Assembly: GCA_035561355.1 (NCBI GenBank)
Contig: DATMXS010000496.1
Coordinates: 1 to 64,000 of the forward strand
From: DATMXS01 sp035561355
Lineage (GTDB): Bacteria; Acidobacteriota; Terriglobia; Bryobacterales; Bryobacteraceae
Direction: 5' to 3'
Length of the DNA: 64,000 nt
A program made the translations under genes and the position numbers. Within the stretch, counting starts at the first letter, position 1. Each line of letters opens with the position of its first letter. A model generated the notes under the pieces. It was not told the DNA's origin, searched no databases, and was given only the letters and a program-made list of their open reading frames with translations. Below, piece after piece: positions 23,808 through 31,443 of the stretch.

Positions 23808-25895
23808 TCAGGTTTCGAATGGCACGGAGACCGCGATCTCGCGTCCACCGGCAATCTCGCGCACTCGCGCATCGGCCGTGTGGCGTCCAGGCTCAGGCGA
23901 AAGAATCGAATGAACGTGATACCGGTCCAGCACCACGCCGCGATTATTCTTAGGCTCGATGAGACGCGGCATTACGTCTACGCCATCGACCGCCAGCCTG
24001 AGCAGTTCCGCCTGCGGCTCTTTGGGAAAGCCCATCGTCGTGTTGCCATGCCGCAAGCGTACACGCAGCGCGACCCCTGACTCAGGCGTGCCCGCTTCGA
24101 ACGGATCGCCCGGACGGAGCGCGACCAGCGACACGTGCGGCCGCAGGATCTCGTCCGGTTTGCCCCACCAGCGCCATTCGCTCTCGGCGTCCAGCACGCG
24201 CCGGCGAACCTCCGCGGTCCCGCCGGCAACGTGCGTCGCAAAACCGCAAACCGCGTCGTGGCGAATCGCCATCACCCGGTTCTCCCGCAGCGCTTCAACC
24301 CATCCTTGCCAACTCGGCTCACGGGCAAGGAACACCGTACGGAACCCGGCAAGCTGGTCGGCCCACCACCATGACTCGCGCGCATGGGCGTCCTGCAACG
24401 CGACGAACGGCAGCACGTCCTGGTACCGCATCAGGAACGGCTGGGTGTTCAGGAAGTTCTCGTTTCCGAAATGGAACGAGCTCACAGCGCCATAAGTACC
24501 CGTTTCCACGGCCTCGTCGAGCAGGACCCGCGTCAACTCCTCGTTCTCATTGAATTGCCAGACCATTTGCCCACCGGCGCGGCGTAGCGATGCGATCCGT
24601 TGATCGCGGAAAACAGACCACGGTGCGGGTTTGGCGGGGTCCGCCATCGGCGCGCCGAAATCCGAGTTCGGCGGCGCGATGAGATCGGCGAGGTGGCTGG
24701 GACTTCCCAGCCCGGGCACGCGCTGATAGCTGCCGTACTCTTCATCCGCAACGCAGAACAGCACTGCCGCCCTGCGGCGGTCGGCTATTTCCTGACAACG
24801 GGCGATCCAGCCCGGCTGGGCATTCTTCGCCCCCCAGATGTGGATCTTGAGTGCCAGGGCGAGTTCGACCGCTTCCGCCGGGCTGCCTGCGCCCGGGGCT
24901 TCGATTTGAATCGTGAACAGCTTCAGCCGCGACGGCAGCGAACGGCGGGCGGGCGGCCGTCTCGCCGCATCTCTGGGCTTAACTCCGAGTTTCCGCAGTG
25001 CATCGAGTGCATAGAAGGTCGCAGTCGGATTCGATTGGCGCCCCGGACGATCGCCGTAGCCCCCATCGGCGTTCCGCAGCGAGTGCAGGTATGCCGCGCA
25101 TCGATCCGGTTGCGCCGGCTTCGCGTCGAGCGCCTCCAGGCAGTTCAGCGCCGCCCAGGTATAGGCGACATCGTCCACACCGGCAATTTCGGGTTCCGGT
25201 TGGTAGGTAAACCCTCCGTTGGGCAATTGGCAAGCCCGAATCCACGCTGGCAGCTTTTCGGTAACTCCCGCGGGCTCGCTGAGAGCCTTGAGCGCTTGCA
25301 GGCCCCACCATGTGTTCATCACATGGCCGTCGCCGCCGTCAGAAGCGGGTGTGCTGTTGAAACTGCCGTTCGGCCGCCGCCGCGACAGCACGTAGCTGTG
25401 CCATTGCTGTGTGGCAGGTTCCAGGCCCACGAGAGCGCGGCACAGCAGTGCCATCACTTCGTGCTGGAACACAGGATAGCCTTCGTGCTCGTACGCCTTC
25501 GTGTAGATCGACGGCCGGTCCCACCCGCGTACCTCGTCGGTCCATCCGGAAACGTCTTCTCCCAGCCACTTCAGCGCCTGTATCTGCTCGTAGTCAAATC
25601 GGCGCAGCGGGCGATCCTTGTGGCGCGCGGGCATCATCGGGTAGTGCTCGCGAATGAAGCGCGCGACTGTGGCTTTGGCGGGCGCCTCTCTCTCGAGCAG
25701 GTGGTAACACGCGACCACGGCAAACGTGGGCGTGAGATGGGAAGCAGGATCCACCGCCCACCCGTATGCGCCGTCCGGACGCCTCAGACTCTCCAAATAG
25801 CGAATCACGCCCGCGCCGGGTTCTGCAGCCGCCGCCAGACGCGTTGCGAGAACCGCCGGAAGCAGTTCCCGCCTCGTCACACCGATACTGTGCAT
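23808..25895 (-). CDS. Exported protein with prenyltransferase/squalene-oxidase repeats and an unknown C-terminal domain
   Basis: A 695-aa protein. The N-terminus carries a twin-arginine-like leader (GVTRRELLPAVLATRLAAAAEP). Residues about 28-310 contain alpha/alpha-barrel repeats of the terpene-cyclase/prenyltransferase type: SLRRPDGAYGWAVDP, SRRRPNGSFNSTP, CQLPNGGFTYQPEPEIAGVDDVAYTWAAL and SLRNADGGYGDRPGRQSNPTATFYAL, each with the QxxxGGF/Y idea. Residues about 330-695 form a second domain (FCVADEEYGSYQRVPGLG; HLADLIAPPNSDFGAP; LPFVALQDAHARESWWWADQL; MAIRHDAVCGFATH) with His/Asp clusters that might bind metal. I do not recognise this domain. No cyclase DxDD motif is seen, so I would not call it a squalene cyclase. 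Confidence 0.75.
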   Translation of the reverse strand: MHSIGVTRRELLPAVLATRLAAAAEPGAGVIRYLESLRRPDGAYGWAVDPASHLTPTFAVVACYHLLEREAPAKATVARFIREHYPMMPARHKDRPLRRFDYEQIQALKWLGEDVSGWTDEVRGWDRPSIYTKAYEHEGYPVFQHEVMALLCRALVGLEPATQQWHSYVLSRRRPNGSFNSTPASDGGDGHVMNTWWGLQALKALSEPAGVTEKLPAWIRACQLPNGGFTYQPEPEIAGVDDVAYTWAALNCLEALDAKPAQPDRCAAYLHSLRNADGGYGDRPGRQSNPTATFYALDALRKLGVKPRDAARRPPARRSLPSRLKLFTIQIEAPGAGSPAEAVELALALKIHIWGAKNAQPGWIARCQEIADRRRAAVLFCVADEEYGSYQRVPGLGSPSHLADLIAPPNSDFGAPMADPAKPAPWSVFRDQRIASLRRAGGQMVWQFNENEELTRVLLDEAVETGTYGAVSSFHFGNENFLNTQPFLMRYQDVLPFVALQDAHARESWWWADQLAGFRTVFLAREPSWQGWVEALRENRVMAIRHDAVCGFATHVAGGTAEVRRRVLDAESEWRWWGKPDEILRPHVSLVALRPGDPFEAGTPESGVALRVRLRHGNTTMGFPKEPQAELLRLAVDGVDVMPRLIEPKNNRGVVLDRYHVHSILSPEPGRHTADARVREIAGGREIAVSVPFET

Positions 25896-26003
25896 GAACT
25901 ACTCGTTGTAACATGCACGTGCGTTGACGGGTAGTGCGAAAGATGAGATTGAGTCGGCTGCGGTTGCGCCGCGAGTTCTGCTACTCCAACCCGAGCCGCC
26001 CGC

Positions 26004-26867
26004 TCACCGTACCCGGCGCCAACCGCGTCCGGCTGTTACACTCCGGGACCGTGGAGCGCCGCCCAGCTCTCGCACGCGATTTTGCGCTGCCTGAAACTGA
26101 CCGGAATCGCCGTATCCGCCACGCGGAAGCGAGCGCAGTTCCTGCTCGACCAGCCGCACGCGATTGCCCGGGTTGGGATGCGACGAGAGAAACTCCGGTC
26201 CCCGCGCGCCACCCTGCGCTTCCAGTTTCTCGAAGAAGCGGGCCATCTCCAGCGGGTTATACCCGGCGCGCGACATAATCCGGGCACCCAGCAAATCCGC
26301 CTGCCGCTCGGCGTCTCTCGAGTACTTCAATAGCACCGAATTCGCTCCGAACGCGATGCCCATTTGCCCGAGTTGCCCGAGCAGGGAGCCTCCCCCAATC
26401 CCCTGCCCTACCAGGCCGGCGACCATTTGCAGGCCCATCGATTTCGATGCCTGGTTAGTGCCATGCCGGAGGGCAACATGGGCGATCTCATGGGCCATGA
26501 CGCCGGCAAGCTGCGCCTCGTTCTCCGCCGCGAGGATCAGGCCCGTATTGACGTAGGTTGGGCCGCCGGGCAGCGCGAAGGCGTTGATGCTGCCGTCGTG
26601 CACCACTTTGAAGCTATACGGATAGCTGCTCCCTTCCGCTTCAGGAGCGGCCGCGAGGCGGCGCCCGATCTGGTTTACGTAGGCGTTCAGATCGCGGTCG
26701 TTGACTAGCCGCACACTCCGCTCAACCTCGGCCGCGGCTTCACGTCCCAGTTCGACGTCCTGGCCTTTCGAAAACAGGTTGAACCCAGGCTTCAGCTTTG
26801 TCTGTCCGAGTGCGGAAACGGCGCACAACAGCAATACTGCGAGTACCTTACGGCGTGTGTGAAGCAT
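26004..26867 (-). CDS. M48-family zinc metallopeptidase, exported
   Basis: A 287-aa peptidase. The N-terminal signal is MLHTRRKVLAVLLLCAVSALGQ. The zinc motif is H126-E-I-A-H130 in VMAHEIAHVALRHGTNQ, and the third ligand region is E187 in YSRDAERQADLLGARI. SINAFALPGGPTYVNTGLI upstream of the zinc motif is the usual M48C (BepA/LoiP-like) signature. The later FLSSHPNPGNRVRLVEQEL segment also fits this group. The likely role is periplasmic or outer-membrane protein quality control. It lies alone between unrelated genes. Confidence 0.93.
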   Translation of the reverse strand: MLHTRRKVLAVLLLCAVSALGQTKLKPGFNLFSKGQDVELGREAAAEVERSVRLVNDRDLNAYVNQIGRRLAAAPEAEGSSYPYSFKVVHDGSINAFALPGGPTYVNTGLILAAENEAQLAGVMAHEIAHVALRHGTNQASKSMGLQMVAGLVGQGIGGGSLLGQLGQMGIAFGANSVLLKYSRDAERQADLLGARIMSRAGYNPLEMARFFEKLEAQGGARGPEFLSSHPNPGNRVRLVEQELRSLPRGGYGDSGQFQAAQNRVRELGGAPRSRSVTAGRGWRRVR

Positions 26868-27020
26868 GCCCCTCTGTTTCAGACCTCACTATGGAATACG
26901 GGCCTGCGATGAAAGCCGTTTCACCGGCGGATTGCGCGGCCGTCGCGACCCCGGCGTGCGCGCTCTTCGCCCCATGGCAGTCAGCGGGGGACGCCATTTC
27001 AGACCGCCTGAGGCTTTATA

Positions 27021-27971
27021 ATGCAAGTCATGTTAATGCCCACCGAGAAGATCTGGCACAACGGCTCCTTTATTCCCTGGAACGACGCGAAAATTCACGT
27101 GCTGTCACACGTGGTTAGCTACGGCAGCTCGGTCTTTGAGGGTATTCGGGCGTACGACACGAAATCGGGACCCGCGGTGTTCCGTCTTCGCGAGCACGTC
27201 CGGCGCATGCTGGATTCTTGCAAGATTTACCGGATCGTGGTCCCCTTCACGCTCGATCAGCTCGCTGACGGCATCTGCGAACTGGTGCGCCTGAATAAGC
27301 TGAAGGCCTGCTACATCCGGCCGATCGTTTTCCGCGGCTACGGCGCGATGGGCGTGAACGGCGCCAGCAACCCGACCGAGGTCTATCTGGCGTGCTGGGA
27401 ATGGGGCCGCTATCTCGGGGCCGAAGCGATCGAGGGTGGAGTGGACGTGTGCGTCTCCAGTTGGAACCGCATCGCGCCGAACACCCTGCCGGCGCTTGCC
27501 AAAGCGGGCGCGAACTACATGAATTCGCAGCTCATCAAAATGGAAGCGCTGTCGAACGGCTACGACGAGGGCATCGCGCTCGACGCAAGCGGTCACGTCA
27601 GCGAAGGCTCGGGAGAGAATCTGTTCTTGATCCGCGATGGCAAAATCGTAACGCCGCCACTGGGCGCCTCGGTACTTCCCGGCATCACTCGCGACTGCGT
27701 GCTCAAGATCGCGGCGGGCCTCGGCATTCCGGTGGTGGAGACGCACATTCCGCGCGAGATGCTGTACGTGGCCGACGAGGTGTTCTTCAGCGGCACTGCG
27801 GCCGAAATCACCCCGATCCGTTCCGTGGACCACATCCAGGTGGGCGCGGGCAAGCGCGGCCCGATCACCGAAGCGCTTCAGAAGGAGTTCTTCGCGATCA
27901 CAAGCGGCGAGAAGCCGGATGCGTTCGGCTGGCTGACGCCGATTGATGCGCCGGTGGGCGTGAACGGCTAA
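27021..27971 (+). CDS. ilvE: Branched-chain amino acid aminotransferase
   Basis: A 316-aa PLP fold-type IV enzyme that interconverts Leu/Ile/Val with their 2-oxo acids. It shows IWHNGSFIPWNDAKIHVLSHVVSYGSSVFEGIRAY, the PLP lysine K161 in LPALAKAGANYMNSQL, EGSGENLFLIRDGKIVTPP and LPGITRDCVLKIAAGLGIPV. The tail EVFFSGTAAEITPIRSVD is also typical. Length matches the family (about 305). The first of three nearby ATGs is used because GAGG lies 8 bases before it. No attenuator or leader peptide could be found upstream. Confidence 0.95.
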   Translation: MQVMLMPTEKIWHNGSFIPWNDAKIHVLSHVVSYGSSVFEGIRAYDTKSGPAVFRLREHVRRMLDSCKIYRIVVPFTLDQLADGICELVRLNKLKACYIRPIVFRGYGAMGVNGASNPTEVYLACWEWGRYLGAEAIEGGVDVCVSSWNRIAPNTLPALAKAGANYMNSQLIKMEALSNGYDEGIALDASGHVSEGSGENLFLIRDGKIVTPPLGASVLPGITRDCVLKIAAGLGIPVVETHIPREMLYVADEVFFSGTAAEITPIRSVDHIQVGAGKRGPITEALQKEFFAITSGEKPDAFGWLTPIDAPVGVNG

Positions 27972-27993
27972 GAGTGGGAAACCCTGCGGAGCA

Positions 27994-28036
27994 CGGTCCG
28001 GATATCCACCTCCCCCGAGATTTCACATCCGGACCG
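27994..28036. terminator. 10-bp perfect inverted repeat after ilvE
   Basis: CGGTCCGGAT (27994-28003) and ATCCGGACCG (28027-28036) are perfect complements around a 23-base loop, 23 bases past the ilvE stop. No T-run follows, so terminator is a guess; an operator for the downstream gene is the alternative. Confidence 0.4.
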
Positions 28037-28160
28037 GCTCGCAAGAGGCTCCTTCTTTGTACCGCAGCACTTCTCGGGAATCCACTAAATTGCGGACGCT
28101 CGCGCCCGATTTCAACAGCATTCTTTCCTTGCGGCGCCTACCACTTAGGGCCGTAGTGGT

Positions 28161-29369
28161 GTGGAAAACATGTCGATAAAACAATCTGAACCGGGAATGG
28201 CTTCGCAGACAGCGGGGATCCGGAGCGAAGAATCGGGAATTGACGTCCTGACCGGCCGCGGCGTGACTGTGCGCTTCGGTTCTGAGATCGAGTCCGTCTC
28301 GGATGACGGTGCTGCATTGTCCGAGGTCTATGTCGCGCCGGCATGGATCGACATCCAGGTGAACGGCTTCGCCGGAGTGGACTACAACAACCCGCAGGCC
28401 CCGCACGATGAGATTGCACGGTCTATCGATGTGCTCTTTTCCACGGGCGTGGCGCGCTTCTTTCCGACGGTAATCACGGGCGCGCCGGACGACATGACGG
28501 GCGCGCTGCGCAACCTCGCGGATGCAAAGGAGCGTTTGCCCGAGGGCGGCGCAATCGAGGGATTCCACGTCGAGGGCCCGCATATCTCGCCCGATGACGG
28601 ACCGCGCGGTGCGCATCCGCGCCGATGGGTGCGAAAGCCGGACGTTCACGAATTCCACCGGATGCAGGAAGCCGCGCGCGGGAAAATTAAAGTCGTGACG
28701 CTTTCCCCGGAATGGCCCGAAGCGCCAAGGTACATCGAACGGCTCACGGAAGAAGGCGTCACGGTCAGCATCGGGCACATGAACGCGGACGCCGCCCAAA
28801 TTCAGGCAGCGGTCGCGGCCGGCGCGCGCATGAGCACGCATATCGGCAACGGCTCGCACCAGACGATGCAACGCCACCCCAATTACATCTGGGAACAACT
28901 TGCCGACGACCGCCTGGCGGCCGGCTTCATCGTGGACGGCATTCACCTCGGTGCGGCATTTCTGAAAGTTGCGTTGCGCGCGAAAACGACAGAGCGCGCC
29001 ATTCTGGTTACGGATGCGGCCCCACCCGCCGCGGCAGCGCCCGGCCGTTACCGCCTCGGCGAGCAGGACGTCGATCACACCGAGGACGGCCGCGTAGTGC
29101 TGGCTGGCACAAACCGGCTGGCAGGCTCCGCGCTCCGAATGGACCGCGGCGTGGGCAACCTCATGCTCCTCGCCGGCTTGAAGCTCGCGGACGCGGTGCA
29201 AATGGCGACCGTAAACCCAGCGCGCGTGACGAGCATCGCCGGCCGCCAGCGAGGCCTCTCCACTGGAGACCGCGGCGACATAGTGGTGTTCACCTACGAA
29301 AACCACCGCATCGCAATCCAGCGCACGTACCTGAGCGGCAGGCGGGTGTACTCGGCGCACGGTGTGTGA
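28161..29369 (+). CDS. nagA: N-acetylglucosamine-6-phosphate deacetylase-like amidohydrolase
   Basis: A 402-aa metal-dependent hydrolase expected to deacetylate GlcNAc-6-P to GlcN-6-P in amino-sugar recycling. Family landmarks are APAWIDIQVNGFAGVDYNN, FFPTVITGAPDDM, GFHVEGPHISPDDGPRGAHP (metal Glu), VSIGHMNADAAQIQAAVAAGA, STHIGNGSHQTMQRHPN (His ligand), FIVDGIHLGAAFL and VTDAAPPA (catalytic Asp). The usual N-x-F-N-A-M is replaced by G-N-G-S-H, so the subfamily may differ. It starts at GTG 28161 or, just as likely, at ATG 28170; the first 25 residues are poorly conserved. Confidence 0.87.
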   Translation: MENMSIKQSEPGMASQTAGIRSEESGIDVLTGRGVTVRFGSEIESVSDDGAALSEVYVAPAWIDIQVNGFAGVDYNNPQAPHDEIARSIDVLFSTGVARFFPTVITGAPDDMTGALRNLADAKERLPEGGAIEGFHVEGPHISPDDGPRGAHPRRWVRKPDVHEFHRMQEAARGKIKVVTLSPEWPEAPRYIERLTEEGVTVSIGHMNADAAQIQAAVAAGARMSTHIGNGSHQTMQRHPNYIWEQLADDRLAAGFIVDGIHLGAAFLKVALRAKTTERAILVTDAAPPAAAAPGRYRLGEQDVDHTEDGRVVLAGTNRLAGSALRMDRGVGNLMLLAGLKLADAVQMATVNPARVTSIAGRQRGLSTGDRGDIVVFTYENHRIAIQRTYLSGRRVYSAHGV

Positions 29370-29435
29370 TTGTAGTGCTGCGGCGTTGACGGAGCAGTGG
29401 CGGGCTCTTGAATGCCAGAGAGTCCACGCTGGCCG

Positions 29436-30467
29436 TCAGTTCAAGAAATACGTGCGGTACAGCGTGTCGCGCTGCCTGGGAGTGAAGCCTGCGTCGCGGA
29501 TGATGCGGCGCAGTTCTTCCTCACTGGCCTTGTGATGCGCGCCGGCCGAGGAAACCACGTTCTCCTCGATCATGATGCTGCCCACGTCGTTCGCGCCGAA
29601 GCGTAACCCGAGTTGGCAGGTCTTCAGACCCTGCGTAACCCAGGAGGACTGCACGTTCGCGATGCCGTCCAGGTACAGCCGCGAGACGGCGAGGGTCTTT
29701 AGGTACTCCACAGCGGTCGCCTCTTCCTTCACGGACCGCCCGAGCGAGGTATTCTCGCGCTGGAACGTCCAGGGAATGAAGGCGGTGAATCCTCCGGTCT
29801 CCTGCTGAATGCGGCGTACGAGGTCGAGGTGGTTCATCCGCTGCTCGAGCGTTTCACCGCAGGCGAACATCATCGTAGCCGTAGTCCGCATGCCGAGGCG
29901 GTGAGCCTCCAGGTGCACCTGCGCCCACTCCTCGGTCGTACACTTCAACCGGCTGATGCGCCGGCGCACATCGTCATCGAGGACCTCCGCGCCGCCGCCG
30001 GGGATCGAGTCAAGGCCGGCGTCGCGAAGGCGCGCAATCGTGTCGCGAATCGAGAGGCCGCTCAACTCGGCGATGTTGAGGATCTCGGGTGAGGAGAAGC
30101 AGTGCAGCCAGATATTGAAGCGCTGCTTGATGGAACGGAGCAGGTCCTCATACCACTCGATCTTCAGTTCGGGGTGGAGGCCGCCCTGCATCAGGACGCC
30201 GGTGCCGCCGAGATCGATGGTCTCCTGGATCTTGTCAAAAATGACTTCCTTCGGCAGCACGTATGCTTCGGCGTGGCCGTTGCTCCGATAAAACGCGCAG
30301 AAGGTGCAGTACTCGGTGCAGACGTTGGTGTAATTGATATTACGGTCGATGATGTAAGAGACGACGCCTTCGGGGTGGAGATTTCGCCGCAGGGCGTCCG
30401 CCGCCATGCCTGTTCCAATCAGATCGGGATCGCGCAGCAGGCCGAGAGCTTCGTCGCGGGTCATCAT
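29436..30467 (-). CDS. mqnC: Cyclic dehypoxanthinyl futalosine synthase (radical SAM)
   Basis: A 343-aa radical SAM enzyme of the futalosine route to menaquinone. The 4Fe-4S cysteines are C50, C54 and C57 in YTNVCTEYCTFCAFYR (C-x3-C-x2-C). IIDRNINYTN before it and VLMQGGLHPELKIEWYEDLL after it are specific for MqnC. PGGGAEVLDDDVRRRIS and FIPWTFQRENT support this over MqnE. The ATG overlaps the mqnA stop by four bases, so the pair is coupled. Confidence 0.95.
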   Translation of the reverse strand: MMTRDEALGLLRDPDLIGTGMAADALRRNLHPEGVVSYIIDRNINYTNVCTEYCTFCAFYRSNGHAEAYVLPKEVIFDKIQETIDLGGTGVLMQGGLHPELKIEWYEDLLRSIKQRFNIWLHCFSSPEILNIAELSGLSIRDTIARLRDAGLDSIPGGGAEVLDDDVRRRISRLKCTTEEWAQVHLEAHRLGMRTTATMMFACGETLEQRMNHLDLVRRIQQETGGFTAFIPWTFQRENTSLGRSVKEEATAVEYLKTLAVSRLYLDGIANVQSSWVTQGLKTCQLGLRFGANDVGSIMIEENVVSSAGAHHKASEEELRRIIRDAGFTPRQRDTLYRTYFLN

Positions 30468-31243
30468 GCCGTTAGATCTACAGTAGCAAGCGCGTGGAGC
30501 GCTTCCAAAAAGAGCCGCATGCCTTGAATCTCGCGCTCTCCGAGTTCGAGGACGACGTTCTTGTCAAAATAGTCGCGGGCGAGTTCCGGCGACATGCGGC
30601 GCGGGCCGGACTCTTGGGCAGCAATGTCATCGATGTGCTCGAGCCCGAAGCGGCACGATGCGGTGAAAGCGCCTGCCAGGCCCGAGGGGTCGAAGCCGCG
30701 GCGGGCGGCCCAGACGGCAAAGACCATGGGGTAGCCGGTCATGTCGCACCATTCGGCGCCGAGGTCGAGGCAGGCGTACGGTATCGTCTCAGGATCGAGC
30801 CGGAGCGCCGGATCGCCAATGATGAGGGCGGCATCGGCTACGCCCAGCATCCGCTCGAGATCGGGTGCATGAGAGAAGAGCCGGGGCTCGGCCCCGTAAC
30901 GGCGGGCTAGCACGATCCGGGCAAGTTGCACCGAAGTGCGCGAACTGGAATCCGCGGCAAGGGTCCGGATTCGATCGAATGGAACTTTCGAGAAGAGCAG
31001 GATGCTGCGCACGGCGCCCCGGCACGCAATCCCCGTCCCGGGTATGATGGAGAGCCCGAGGCGGTCCACCTCGACGGCGGGCACGATGCCGATATCCGCT
31101 TCGCCTCGCGCGAGAAGATCGGCACACTCGGACGGGATCCGAAAATCGAGGGCGAAGAGGCCTCGTTGCGCACCGTGTAACATGCCCCAGACAAGGGGAA
31201 CGGTGTTAAGGTAACTGACGGCGCAGACGCGAGGAAGAATCAA
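30464..31243 (-). CDS. mqnA: Chorismate dehydratase
   Basis: A 259-aa enzyme that removes water from chorismate to give 3-enolpyruvylbenzoate, the first step of futalosine-route menaquinone synthesis. It has a periplasmic-binding-protein-like fold without a signal peptide. Family blocks are VCAVSYLNTVPLVWGML, PSECADLLARGEADIGIVPAVEVD, IPGTGIACRGAVRSILLFSKVPFDRIRTLAADSSSRTS and ALIIGDPALRL. The frame opens with TTG at 31243 and lacks a good ribosome binding site; no better start exists without losing the conserved first strand. Confidence 0.94.
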   Translation of the reverse strand: MILPRVCAVSYLNTVPLVWGMLHGAQRGLFALDFRIPSECADLLARGEADIGIVPAVEVDRLGLSIIPGTGIACRGAVRSILLFSKVPFDRIRTLAADSSSRTSVQLARIVLARRYGAEPRLFSHAPDLERMLGVADAALIIGDPALRLDPETIPYACLDLGAEWCDMTGYPMVFAVWAARRGFDPSGLAGAFTASCRFGLEHIDDIAAQESGPRRMSPELARDYFDKNVVLELGEREIQGMRLFLEALHALATVDLTA

Positions 31244-31254
31244 AGGATAAGGAT

Positions 31255-31296
31255 AGCAGGAGCATCGAGCAACGAGCGAGGAGCAAGGACAAATGA
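31255..31296. repeat. Heptanucleotide tandem repeat array B
   Basis: Six 7-base units, AGCAGGA, GCATCGA, GCAACGA, GCGAGGA, GCAAGGA and CAAATGA, lie just upstream of mqnA. Read on the minus strand the consensus is about TCCTYGC, the same as array C on the plus strand. Confidence 0.65.
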
Positions 31297-31356
31297 GAGA
31301 GACGCCATGCGACTCCGTTTCCGTGGCACTGTAAGCGCGGTTTTCCGGCGTTTTCT

Positions 31357-31391
31357 CTCCTTGCTTCTAGCTCCTGAATCCTCGCTCCTCG
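31357..31391. repeat. Heptanucleotide tandem repeat array C
   Basis: Five 7-base units, CTCCTTG, CTTCTAG, CTCCTGA, ATCCTCG and CTCCTCG, lie 52 bases before the NHL-repeat gene. The array faces array B in inverted orientation, 60 bases away, so the two could pair into a long imperfect stem. Confidence 0.65.
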
Positions 31392-31443
31392 CCTTGTGCT
31401 ATCTTGAATTCAACCCCGCGTCCGGCAATTCCCTATACACGTT

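Noticed and set aside
23808..25895. Squalene-hopene cyclase
   Set aside because: Repeats are present but the DxDD catalytic motif and the normal length and layout are not.
26881..27020. Amino-acid leader peptide before ilvE
   Set aside because: Short frames there have no run of Leu, Ile or Val codons and no terminator/antiterminator pair.
28023..29360. Open frame of 445 codons on the minus strand
   Set aside because: It is the antisense shadow of nagA, whose motifs and codon periodicity are clear.
31255..31391. CRISPR array
   Set aside because: The units are 7 bases with no spacers and drift in sequence; they are heptanucleotide repeats.
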